Assembly (NCBI RefSeq): GCF_964199755.1
Contig: NC_133899.1
Coordinates: 26,453,446-26,517,445 of the forward strand
Reading direction: 5' to 3'
Source: Larus michahellis
Taxonomy: Eukaryota; Chordata; Aves; Charadriiformes; Laridae
DNA length: 64,000 bases
The notes below the pieces were generated by a model. The model was not told the DNA's origin. It ran no database searches and was given only the letters and a program-made list of their open reading frames with translations. This document shows, in pieces, positions 23,792 to 34,429 of this stretch; within the stretch, counting starts at the first letter, position 1, and each line of letters opens with the position of its first letter. Both the position numbers and the translations under genes were made by a program.

Positions 23792-24669
23792 AAATTAAAA
23801 AGTGTTCTGTCACTCTAAATTGCTTTCCCATGTGTTTTCATCTTGAAAACAGCAGGTGGATGTGAACAAGCCCAAGCCTATTTTTATTTCCTAGTAATTC
23901 CCACATGTATGAGGCTTGCAAGGTAACATTCAGGGAACATGCTGATGCTGGTGAGCAGAAGACCTGTAGGAAAAGCTCGACAGACTTGGGGAAAAATAGG
24001 CAGAATTTTAATTTGAAATTAAAACATCGTTGGCAGAAAGACACGACAGTCCAGCACCAGTGTAGTTCTCATTACAGTTGGTAATTCTGGTTTCAATGGA
24101 CTAAACTTGCTTGGTCATCCTTAGATCAATCAGGTTTAAAATGAAATCACACAGAAGTCAGACAAAATGATCCTTCTTTAATAATTTCTGTCTTGCTGCA
24201 ACTATTTCCTTGCTGGATAGTGTAGGATAGAAACTGAGATAATTAAAGGGAAAAAAAAAAGGTAATTAGATTCTACTCTCCAAACTAAACTGAGTTATTT
24301 TAATGATGACTTTCACGGTTAGGGTATCAACAGTTTTTAAGCGCTTTTGGTTTTGCTGTTGTTTTTAGTTGTTTCTCTTTAAGAAATAGATATTTTGACC
24401 CAACATATTTAAAATTGAAACACACTTTCTTGCTGAACTCTTCTCCCAGCCCAGCAGGCTGCTAAGCACCCCTAAAGCCTCCCCACCTGCGCTAGAAGCC
24501 AAGCAGAGCATTCAGGCCAGCCAAAGCCTCCAGAGAGCAGCTGGCCAGGGAGCAGTAGCTTGGGAGTTTTTGTGAAACACCCACTTCTGAGGGAAGCACC
24601 CAGGGCGACCAGAAACAGTGCTCTGGCTTCCGCGGAGATCTGACAAATTGTTCCACAAAAAGAAGAAAC

Positions 24670-25204
24670 TGCTCTCATGAGATCCCACCTGGAATACTGC
24701 CTCCAGCTCTGGGGCACCAACAGCAGAAGGACACGGAGCTGTTGGAGCGGGGCCAGAGGAGGCCCCGGAGATGCTGGGAGGGCTGGAGCCCCTCTGCTGT
24801 GAGGACAGGCTGAGAGAGCTGGGGGGGTTCAGCCTGGAGAAGAGAAGGCTCCGCGGAGACCTTCCAGCCCCTTCCAGTCCCTAAAGGGGGCCTACAGGAA
24901 AGCTGGAGAGGGACCTTTTACAAGGGCAGGTAGTGGTAGGATGAGGGGTAGTGGCTTCAAACTGGAAGAGGGGAGATTTAAATTGATCTCAGGAAGAAAT
25001 TTTTGACTCTGAGGGTGGTGAGCCCCTGGCCCAGGTTGCCCAGAGAAGCTGTGGCTGCCCCATCCCTGGAGGGGTTCAAGGCCAGGCTGGACGGGGCTTG
25101 GAGCGACCTGGTCTGGTGGGAGGTGTCCCTGCCCAGGGCAGGGGGGTGGAACTGGGTGGTCTTTAAGGTCCCTTCGAACCCAAACCATTCTGCGATTCTA
25201 TGAT
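24670..25204 (+). mobile_element. CR1 LINE, 5'-truncated 3' end
   Basis: Plus-strand CR1 beginning around GCTCTCATGAGATCCCACCT and ending in CATTCTGCGATTCTATGAT. It carries the end of ORF2 and the 3' untranslated region. The protein signal is readable in pieces (for example LPREAVAAPSLEGFKARLDG near 25033-25092) but the frame shifts and contains stops, so it is not coding. The block near 24750-24810 is the exact reverse complement of the corresponding part of the 11.3-kb element. No convincing target-site duplication was found. Confidence 0.95.
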
Positions 25205-25557
25205 CTCTAGCTTTTTATCATGGGAGTTTTCTTATCTAAAATAGACAACTATATTTGCTGTTTTGGCCAATGTTCTGAAGGGCTGAGGTGCTGCAGTGCC
25301 CAGGGTCATTCATGTACCAAGCTGCACCTGCACGCCTTGCATCTGGGCAGCTCCAGGGATGCTGCAGGCACAATGGCACGCATCGGTCCTGCCCATCCCA
25401 TGGAGCATCTGTGGCTCTCCCGTGGGTGAGGAGGACGTGGAACTGCAGCTCTACATAATGCCAGTCGTGGGGTGAGGTCACTGAAATAGGCTGAGAAAAT
25501 CTCCCAGGCTAGCCATGAAATGACAAAACTGCAGGTGTTCTTATTTGTACTCAAGTT

Positions 25558-25579
25558 AAAAAAAAAAAAAAAAAAAAAA
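25558..25579. repeat. Poly-A tract
   Basis: An uninterrupted A-run of roughly 20 bases on the plus strand. The sequence upstream (25205-25557) does not resemble a known SINE or retrocopy, so no retroposition is claimed. Confidence 0.85.
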
Positions 25580-26784
25580 GCATAACAAGTCTCACATGTA
25601 AGGATGGAACCAACCAAACTATTTCCCCCTAGAATTTGTTTTGACTTACACAATAAAGACAGCTCATCCTGCTTTAAAAACAAAACAGCAGATTGATGGA
25701 TTTTAGACACTTCCACCATTTAGTAACAGCTGAACCATATATGGAATCACAGTTTTGGAAAGAAAGGGCTAAATTTCCCCTGAAAGCTACTTGCAAACTG
25801 ACAGTTGCTCTGTTGCTAGCCCAGAGGAGATATGCCGCTTGCGGAGGAAGGTATTACTGGGGATGCATGCAGAACATTTCAGGCGTTCAGGCTAACACTA
25901 CAGTTTCCTATGGCAAGTGTTTTACCCGCTGAATGTCTGCTCCATCCATCCTCAAAAGGAAGGAATAAACACAGAAAAGCACAAAGAGAGCACTCAGGTA
26001 AGATAAGAAGCTGTAATTCTTGACTGACCAGCTAGAAAGAACATTTCCTGAAGATACTGCACTCAAAGAATACAGGCAGAAAATGAGACTTCTGCAAGGA
26101 CATAAACGCCCCTTCTGAGCTCCCTGCTGAATGGTGAGTCAGAGCCTTGAGACCTCTTCTTCCCGCCACGTGCTAAGGCACCCCGGGACGACCAGGCAGT
26201 CACAGCGCTGGCCTGGGCTGGAAAACCGTACCTAAACCCAAACTCAGTAACAAAAGAGAAGCAATTCAGATGAGCCAAGCTTTGGGCTGTAAATTAGGGA
26301 AGCGAAGGAAAGCGGTTCCAAGAATGATGAATTGCCGCGAAAATCAACTTCAAGGCACAATATGCATTTGTAATAAACGAGCACAGTAAGAAACACTAAA
26401 TATAATGAGTGAAATACAGCAGTAGAGAAATTAAAGCAGTTTCCTCTTCCTCTGAACAACCTGACAAATTTTTCTCGGTGTTTTCGGGAGCAGCGTGTTC
26501 TGCTCCCTGCACAGCGCGAGAGCCAGGGACCAGCCACTGGCAGCTCCGTCTGGGCCACCGAGCCAGCCATGTCACAGGGCAGAGGGGGGTTGTGGCTCTC
26601 ACCCATCACTCAACACCCAGCTGAGAAAGCGCTGGTTGTGCCTTTGCAGGCTGCTCATTTTCTGCATGTCTATTTATATTTTTTTTTTGAGTGCTTTATT
26701 CTTAGAAGAAAAGCTTTGTGGCTGAACTGCTTATTCTACAACCAAAGCACGTGCCGAGTATATTCCTCTCCCTTTCCTCAACAG

Positions 26785-27029
26785 ATTTATAGGACTGCAT
26801 TTCTTCTTTATTTGAAAGTTCATTTTTCATGGCGGATGCAGCAAACGGGAGCCAACCCCAGCAATTTACAGCCAGGGAGGCGCCGGGAAGTGGCAGCGGG
26901 CTCCCTGCCAGCTCCACGGGACAACGGACTCGGGGTGAGGGCAGGAAAGCGACGCTGTGTCTCACCCTGGAGGTGAAGAGATCCTACAGCAAGTCACTAA
27001 CCGCCAAGCTAATCAAAGGGCCACGGCAG
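26785..27029 (+). other. Hypothetical exon with candidate start codon (weak)
   Basis: A pyrimidine-rich acceptor-like sequence (CTCTCCCTTTCCTCAACAG) ends at 26784, and a consensus-like donor CAG|GTAAGC lies at 27027-27035. Between them an ATG at 26829 (context TTTTCATGGCGG, with G at +4) opens exactly 67 codons up to the donor in phase 0, beginning Met-Ala-Asp-Ala-Ala-Asn-Gly. The inferred peptide has no family I recognise. Frames on the other strand and in another plus frame are also open here because the DNA is GC-rich, which weakens the case. It could be a chance coincidence of splice-like motifs, or a 5' exon of an unannotated transcript. Confidence 0.15.
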
Positions 27030-28570
27030 GTAAGCTTCGGCCTCCTGCCCTAGCCGGTGTCCACCTCCTTCATCAAATCCCAGTTCTCTCCTTGCATAAA
27101 ATTGCTTCACGTGAAACATAAGTAGCCAGAGGATGGGGACAAGAGACTGAGCTGTAATTTAAGCACAGAGGTTGGTTAAAAACAAGCCCGTCTAATGTGT
27201 AATTTAGAGGGTAGTAAGGCTGGATTCAACACTTAGAGTAAGTAGAAGGAGCTGCCTGACCTTGGGTGCATGTGCTGGTCCATAGGTAGCAATCCAGAGC
27301 CTTTCTGCGTATAAACCTGCGTGGTTTCATTGACTTCAGCTATTTGTGCCCTGGTTTTGCCCCAGAGCACAAGGAACCTCGGCCGAGCCAGGAGCTGGCC
27401 CCTTGTTTTTCTCACTGGGCTCAGGTTGCAGGACAACCATCAAGAGGTTTTTAGTGTAGCTGACGACTTTAGAAATTGATTCTTTTTTGCATATAAACGT
27501 AAACCCTCCAACCCTGCTCCTACAGAAAAATAAGCCCATCCCTTGCTGGGAGACAGACTGCAGCACGGAGATGGGTCAGAGTCCAGAGGAGCTCCTGCTG
27601 CTCTCCCTGCTCCCCGTATTGACAAGATGGAAATTGTACTTTTACTATTTGAGCGTGTTCTGGCAGTGTACTGGAATTAACAGGAATGCACTTGGCATTT
27701 GTTTCCCTCCCTCTCCCCTTCCCCCTCAATTAACTGCGTTGTGATATAAATGCACCCCCGCATAACATCAGAAGTTTAAGACGTGATGTACCTGTTCAGA
27801 GCAGTAGTTCACGTAGAGCATTATCCCATCTCACGGCAGACGCCAAAAGGGATGCCCAGGGAAGAAGATAACTGCGGCACTTCTCCAGGTTCCTCATCCC
27901 ACTTCCAACAGCTCACCGAGAGGCACAGACTTCCTTCTGGTCAGTAAACTTCTCCAGCTTCCAGATTCACAACGAATTTGAGCTTTGGCAAAGAAAAGAT
28001 GAGTAAGTGCTTCAAGTTTTCTGCAGATTTGATGTCCTAATTCTTAATGAGCTCTCTGCTCATTACACACACTGCCGTGTGTTCTTCTTTCCTTGCATTT
28101 GTGTGGGACGGCACCGGGGCTCTGACCATAGAGCATCCCACAGGAACCGACGGGGGCAGTGGATGGTCAATTCCTGCCTTTTCCTACCCACACTACAATA
28201 AATCCTCTCTGTGGAGAGACAGTGCTGATGCCAGCCACGTATGCAGGCCAGTAACCCTGACTTTAAAATTTATATAGACTCTGCTTAGCCATTTTCAGGT
28301 GAAAATGGCATTTGAACACAGTCAGCACCACCAGTGGAGTGCCTTGTGAAGCCATGGCTGTCAGGGGTGAGAGCAGGCGTAGGACATGCACTGGCCTCCT
28401 CCTGTCACACATGGTAGAGAGCCCACACCGCCAGTGCCTCCGCCAGGCTGAGATCGCACCGCTGTTCAACTCACTACATTTTTTTTTTCCCCCAGAAGCT
28501 TCAAGAGGTTGTGAAATCGGATAAGCGGCAAAACACATTTTACACTGTCAAGAATGAGATCACATGAAAA

Positions 28571-28905
28571 TGGAATCATAGAATGGTTTGGGTTGGAAGG
28601 AACCTTAAAGGCCACCCAGTCCCACCCCCTGCCCTGGCCAGGGACACCTCCCACCAGCCGAGGTTGCTCCAAGCCCCGTCCAGCCTGGCCTTGAACACCT
28701 CCAGGGATGGGGCAGCCACAGCTTCTCTGGGCAACCTGGGCCAGGGGCTCACCACCTTCACAGCAAACAATTTCTTCCCCAGATCTCACCTAAATCTCCC
28801 CTCTTTCAGTTTAAAACCGTTCCCCCTCATTCTACCGCACCTCTCCCTGATCAACAGTCCCTCCCCATCTCTCCTGTAACCCCTTTAGGGACTGGAAAGC
28901 CACTA
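28571..28905 (-). mobile_element. CR1 LINE, 5'-truncated 3' end
   Basis: Minus-strand CR1 3' end of about 335 bp. The plus strand begins TGGAATCATAGAATGGTTTG and runs to about GGACTGGAAAGCCACTA. GAAAA on both sides (28566-28570 and 28906-28910) is a plausible 5-bp target duplication. Over the first roughly 165 bases it differs from the 11.3-kb copy at only about five positions by eye, so both belong to one relatively young subfamily. The ORF2 tail is readable on the minus strand (LPREAVAAPSLEVFKARLDG) but truncated. Confidence 0.95.
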
Positions 28906-29244
28906 GAAAACCGATGCGTTAACATTAACTGGTTCGCTTTTAGCTCACGTGTCCTCAGAGCGTCCCCGGTGCCACTGGGGTGATGTATGATCCATAGGTC
29001 CTTGCGTGTGGTGGTCTTTTTTCACGGGATATTCTCAAAGATGGGATTTCCACCCGAACACGTGCTGGGAGCAGCCTTGTGCGCAGAGGCAGCACCCTCT
29101 GAAGAATACGCCAATGAAGCCCTTTCAGGTCGCTGAGAGTGGTATCTGGAATAATTCAAAATTAGACGGTGTATCACTGGGTTTGGCGTTTTCTAACTGC
29201 GGTAGCTATTTTAGCATTTACAGAGCTAAGGAGCCACCTGAACC

Positions 29245-29500
29245 ATCCCCTCGGCAGCTCCGGGTTTGTGCGCTGCCTCAGCTCGGGATGCAGAAGGCGA
29301 TGCTCGGTGCTGCCTGGCACAGAAACCCCAGGTGGAAGGCAGCGAGGTCCGTTTCCCGGTCACATATACGCTGCGCCGGCTCCGAAGGATAGCGGAGGGG
29401 GCTGGCAAAGGGAAAACGGTATCCTGCAGGATTTCAGAGCTCAGATTTTCAGACAAATTTGCAAGCGGGATTGTCAGGCGGTGCCAAGACGCACGGTTCC
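29245..29500. other. CpG-dense islet
   Basis: Close to 20 CpG are visible in about 255 bases (for example ACGCTGCGCCGGCTCCG near 29369-29385). Frames are open on both strands here, which reflects the GC content rather than coding. Of the CpG patches in this window it is among the densest. No exon or promoter motif was recognised. Confidence 0.4.
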
Positions 29501-29933
29501 ACTGGTGCTGTGTTGAATTATGGCGGAGGCTGTGGGGCTGCAGTGAACAGCTGCAGATATAAACTCCTGAAGTCCCACCGCTGATGGTAAAATACAATAA
29601 ATTGTTACCTAGGACAGAGAACAAAAACAGTGGTTCAGTTTTTGGAATATTTTTTGTACTTTAAAGAAATGCTGGTTCTAGAAACCAGAGGTAAAACTTC
29701 AAACAAGAGATTGGTCAGAATTTGATTAGGAATGACTTATTCGACTGCTTTTAATCTCTAATCTTCATCCATTTATTATCCTCTCCTCAAATGGACAGCT
29801 CAAATTGAATAATTATATAAATTACAATATGCACTAACTTCAATGGACAATTGGATCTGGCTTCTCCACCACATCTTTCCTGTGTCACAGTGACTCTCAT
29901 TAAGAAGAGAAATAGTGTGGACAAGTCAACTTC

Positions 29934-29951
29934 TTTTTTTTTTTTTTTTTT
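29934..29951. repeat. T18 homopolymer
   Basis: Eighteen T followed by CCCAGG. The pattern resembles a polypyrimidine tract plus AG, but no coding exon follows. Confidence 0.85.
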
Positions 29952-30959
29952 CCCAGGCAGAAAGACATTTAATTTTCTGCCCTGTGTAAAACAAAGCAAA
30001 CTTATGAATCTCTGGCATTTTCATGCTGAATGTCCCAACGCCATCTACTGAGATAGTCTAAATATCTCGGTTTAGAGCGGAACAGCTCGGTTCATTTTAA
30101 TTGTAGCTCACTGGATGGATTGATGGAGGTCACCTGGGTGGAAAGCAGTCTGCTGGCTTAGGCTCTGCCCTGAGGACAGGCTCTGCATACCCATCCCGCA
30201 GCAGGCGGGAATCGCTCCCCAGCTGCCCGCAGAGGGGCTGGGAGGCCAGCAGAGAAATACGGCCTCTCCCGGAAGGAATGAGAGAAAAAAAAAATGCCGT
30301 GCCTGGGAATCTGGTGAGACTCTGGGGACTTGGTGTAGGAGAAGTGGTGCAGGGACCGCGACTGGGCTGAAAAAATAAAAATATTCTATTTCGGTTCTCA
30401 ATGACCTGAAAGAAAATACCTCAGTAAGATCTTCTTTTTTATTAGGAGGAGGGCAAAATTCCCAGAGACAATTTCAGCTCTGGAGAAACACTATTTCATT
30501 CAACTGAAATGAAATGCCTGAAAAATAAAGCATTCAGCCAAAGAAAATTATTCTTTGTAGCTGCCACGAGCAGAGCACAAGAAGGGAGTTAAACTTTCGG
30601 GTGTTGTAGCGGATCCAAGGTACAGCCTGGTCTCCTCAGCATTCAGCTTAATTTTAATATTCCTATGTTTTTGGAGTTCCCTATCCGTTTTTCCAAGGTG
30701 CATTGAAAGGAAGAAGGACGTAGTGATGGAAATGCTATTTTGCGTGTTCATGCAAACAACGTTAAAAGCTTCAATTTTGTTGGTTTACCTCAATATTAGA
30801 TTGTGGTTCCAGGCCACCTCCTGGGCTGCAATGAGAAACAGCAAGAGCTGCGCAAACCTCCTCTCCCTCCTCTTTTCTTCAGACATGCGACGGGGCAAGA
30901 GTTGTTTTGGCTTTGTCAGGTCCCCTAAGTTGGCATGGTAAAGCTTATTTTCCCCATAC

Positions 30960-31410
30960 GAAATCTGTTAATTAGCACAAAAAGGCATCATCATAATTAG
31001 CTTTTCTTTAGACCGTATTCTGATCGTTTAAGATGTGAGGGATTTTCCCTTGCGCGTTATTTGCTTTTACCTCCACACAGTTAACGTTCTACTTAACAGA
31101 GCTGATACATAAACTACTTTGAATGGCTTTTCAGCTGTTAACATTGGGAACAACTTAATTAGGCATGGTGAATTGGAAATGACCTTGTGGATCTTGTAAT
31201 GCCTTCTGTGAGGCTATTGCCATCCTGCAGTAGCCACGTGTTCCTCAGCACTGCTTTGTCTTTCACCTTTAACAGCCATGAATATAATTTAATATGGAAT
31301 AGCTATGTAATAATCTAAGCGCAGGCTGTGACTTGTTCAGTACAGCGAGGTGATTATGCCTTGGACTGTAAGACTTTTTATGTAAATGCATGATTTAATT
31401 AAGAGATGTG
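30960..31410. promoter_or_regulatory. Candidate enhancer-like block with TAATTA cluster
   Basis: Four copies of the homeodomain core TAATTA occur at 30969-30974, 30994-30999, 31156-31161 and 31396-31401. An octamer-like ATGTAAAT (one mismatch to ATGCAAAT) lies at 31380-31387 beside the last one. The sequence is AT-rich, non-repetitive and not coding. By a rough count about 0.3 TAATTA would be expected by chance in 430 bases of this composition. Developmental enhancers in vertebrate gene deserts often look like this, but function here is inferred. Confidence 0.25.
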
Positions 31411-31813
31411 GAAAAAAACCCACCCAAACCACCAGGAAAATGGTAAAACAATATACGCACAGCTTTATAAGCATATTCTGGCTAGATGTGTCTGTGGTCG
31501 GAGCAACCAAAAGAAGCACTGAAGAGCTGAAGGCCTGCGGTTTGGAAGGAGAGGGAAGGAGGTTTAGAGGTCAGGGATGTAGGGCCTCACGGGGGGAAAA
31601 CTCCCAGCACGCCTGGGACTCCCTCGCGGCAGTGATGTGCTGTAGGACCACGGTTTGCAAACCAGGCGACACACTGCCATCGGAGGAATGGGAGAAGAAG
31701 AATTTCCTAGAGTTATCTCATAGGTCCCAAAACATAACAGGTAATAAACCTTTCATTCCAACATAACTCCTAGCCGGGATATGACGAATGCAGAAATGGA
31801 GGCTAAACTAAGG

Positions 31814-31854
31814 ATTCAGGAATCTGAATTCAGAATCTGAATTCAGGAATCTGA
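31814..31854. repeat. 14-bp minisatellite, three copies
   Basis: ATTCAGGAATCTGA, ATTCAGAATCTGA and ATTCAGGAATCTGA follow one another without gaps; the middle copy lacks one G. Confidence 0.9.
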
Positions 31855-32019
31855 AGCCAAAAAAAGTTCAAGAAACATCATTTGGACCACTCTCAGGCTG
31901 ATGTGCGTAGGAGACAGCTATTTGGCGAGATAAAATCTGAAATTCTGGATTGTAATATATAAAATAGTACTAGAATATAAATCTTGACAAAACAATTAGT
32001 CTTCTTTCTAGTATGAAAT

Positions 32020-32300
32020 GCAGTTTGCAGCATATTAAAATTCCGACAAGCTCCATCTGCTTAAACTTTGCTTCCTTGTAATTTAATTACACAAGGTATC
32101 CGTGCCTGAGTCATTAACAGCATTATGAATAATGTGATTCATTAGCAGTGGCCTACATGTGCTGTTTGTTTCTTTTTTCCCCGAGATATGTATCAGTTAC
32201 TTACAAAGATTTATATTTTGACAATCTCCATCTGGGCTATTCTAATACAATTTTCCCGGACATATTTATTCTGTTTCAGTGAGTAAGGCATGTTGCAATC
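32020..32300. promoter_or_regulatory. Candidate enhancer-like block with P3 homeodomain site
   Basis: GTAATTTAATTAC at 32078-32090 is a perfect palindrome around a central T and contains TAATTTAATTA, a match to the paired-homeodomain dimer site TAATnnnATTA. It is framed by CCTT and AAGG. A TGAGTCA AP-1 site follows at 32107-32113, then CATTATGAATAATGTGATTC. No repeat or exon explains the block. Regulatory function is an inference from motif content. Confidence 0.25.
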
Positions 32301-32506
32301 TTTCTCGGAGGTATGGGAACAGCTTTATAAATGCTTAGACAGATGTGTAGTTCCACAGTGTTAGCAGAGTTGCATTTTCTCCAAATAAAACTGCCTTTTT
32401 ACAACCACAAGCAATATTCTCTCTGTTTCTGTTGGTGCTGCTTCAGTCAATATTTTGACTCTTTCTTTTCTTCAGCTGGGATTGTATCTTTGCAGACAGG
32501 CAGCAA

Positions 32507-32550
32507 AACAGCCAAACAAACAAACAAATAGATGGATAAATAAATAAATA
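32507..32550. repeat. CAAA and ATAA tetranucleotide repeats
   Basis: A CAAA run (CCAAACAAACAAACAAATAG) is followed by ATAA units (GGATAAATAAATAAATAGC). Confidence 0.85.
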
Positions 32551-33224
32551 GCATTTCTGTGGACAGGCAGTATTAAAAATAGGAAAAATTTGAAATTTCC
32601 TAAAAATGTTTAATGCCAGGCAAACAAGTTAATGGCTTCAAGAAAATTTCACATAGTTCGAAACATGACCTGTCCCAGTGGCATTAAGTTTCTTTAGTTG
32701 CTTGCTTTTCTAGAGTTATCTCTTCAAGTAATATGAATGTGATCACGTTAAGACCTCAAGGGCTTTTACAGGAGAGCAGAGCATCACTTAACTGCCTGTC
32801 AGTGAGGAACGATTGCTGACTAAAATCTTGTCCTGGTACCAGAGTCTGTTTTCACACAAGTTTCCTAATCCATTCAGCATTCTGCATATATCAAACCTCA
32901 TGCAAGCAGACAGGTTTAGTCACCTGAAACAAGGAAAAAGATGTTTTCCAGCAAGTCTCACTGCGTATTCGCACTGTTATTCTTTTACCCAACTGTTTCT
33001 GTTGGCTGTGGTTTGCTGGATGCTGCAGTAGGTGAACTTCTGGTCTGAAATGATTTAGCCAAGGAGAGTTTTACACAGGTAACCTGATTTTCTTTTACAT
33101 TGTTGATTAGAGATAAGAAAGCTGGCAATTACTACATTTTCTAATGCCATGACTGAATCATTGCCAATGTAGCTGACACCACGCCGAGCTGGGATGACCT
33201 CTGGCGTTCCCTTCCAGGCCTGTT

Positions 33225-33248
33225 CATGATGCCATGATGCCATGATGC
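33225..33248. repeat. Three perfect copies of CATGATGC
   Basis: CATGATGC is repeated exactly three times head to tail. The unit is eight bases and the array is 24 bases. Confidence 0.9.
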
Positions 33249-34239
33249 AGAGCACAATTCTGTCCATACGGCAGGTATGTATCTAACAAACTGTGTGTTG
33301 CTGCCCATAGTTCTACTTTTTTAAATGCCAACGCCATCATGTACAAAACAGCCCCCAAGACACGAACTGTCTGGATGTTACAAACCTTCCCGTTGACAAA
33401 GCCAACAGCGGGTGGCATGGAGAGAAAGAAGGTGCATGAAGATTGGGGTTTTGATCTAGCCCTGTAAACCAGGGTAAAAAAGGAAGACATTTGATGAAAA
33501 AAGTGCCAGAGTTGAAGCTGGAGAGGATTTCCTCTTACAAGAACCTATTTTTGCTCCTGCAGCTGGTGGGAAGCAGGATCCCTCATGCCTTAGGGTATAA
33601 AGGCATTTTAAACACAACTTTAGCCTGAGTAGATGCAGCGTACTTTGCTCCTCACAAGGTAAATTTTTCAACAATGGTACAAATGTCTTTTCAGAAGGGC
33701 TAAAGTAGCTGGCAGCCGAGCCAGACTGATGCTCTCATAGGGTCCGCTGCAAACATGCCCCATCCTCTTGACACAAAGACTCCGCTCTCTGGAGGCAGCA
33801 GAACACATGGCCAGCCCCATAATTTGTCCCCGAAGTCCCCTGTCTCAAGGAGAGATATCGGTATTGCAAAAGCAGAGCAGATCCCTCAGATCCTCATCAG
33901 TCTACAGTCTCAAGCAATTTCACGCCTATTAATCTCCAGATACACTTATTAACTTCCAGAGGAGGTCCCAAGCAGTCGCAGGGTCAGTCTGGGGACAGCA
34001 ATGCTGCTGGAAGTGGTTTCAGATGGAATTTTTTTTTCCTTTCTGGAAAACTCTACGCATTGGAATTCTTGAGGAATTAAGGGGTGACCAATTGGGTCTG
34101 AATCATCACAAATAACACAACTGCTACTTAAATGCAACGTTTGTTTCTTGCTAAAATTTAGGCAGTTCTCTGGTTATTGTTTGAAACAGTAGGAGCCTTT
34201 CTGGAAAAAAAAAAAGAGCAGTAACTGAGCTTCCCAGGA

Positions 34240-34315
34240 GCTCTCACATGATGGACAGCCAGGACTTGAACTCACAGCCTCTCCATTACTCTAAGTCAAA
34301 TGTCTTGGCTGATCA
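34240..34315 (-). mobile_element. MIR-like SINE remnant (tentative)
   Basis: The plus strand segment GCCAGGACTTGAACTCACAG and the following CTCTAAGTCAAATG resemble the reverse complement of the MIR core, where a tRNA-like part reads as a gene-poor ancient SINE. MIR copies are present in low number in bird genomes. The match is short and judged from memory. Confidence 0.4.
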
Positions 34316-34429
34316 GATGGTTTTTTTGTGTCTACCTGATGAACACAACATCTGTACAGATATTCTTCCAAGAACACTTCATGCGTACGTGCTTTGAGAA
34401 GCAATGGAGAGAATGCAATAAATATGGTA

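Larger units (their letters stand above)
21144..24669. other. Gene-free unique sequence
   Basis: Sequence from 21144 to about 22310 is AT-rich with no recognisable repeat. A CpG-dense patch at 22375-22560 is followed by ordinary unique DNA, an A15 run at 23153-23167, a 20-bp tandem duplication at 23528-23566 with an adjacent inverted repeat, and a T19 run at 23773-23791. No exon or RNA gene could be supported. Confidence 0.6.
25205..28570. other. Gene-free unique sequence with one weak exon candidate
   Basis: The block contains an A-run of about 20 at 25558-25579 and otherwise unique sequence. The GC-richer part around 26785-27060 has a candidate exon described separately. No other exon, RNA gene or transposon was supported. 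Confidence 0.55.

Noticed and set aside
28583-28879. 98-codon plus-strand frame
   Set aside because: It is the antisense shadow of the CR1 element at 28571-28905.
29006-29624. Several frames of 98-132 codons on both strands
   Set aside because: Overlapping frames on both strands coincide with the CpG-dense patch; no motif supports any of them.
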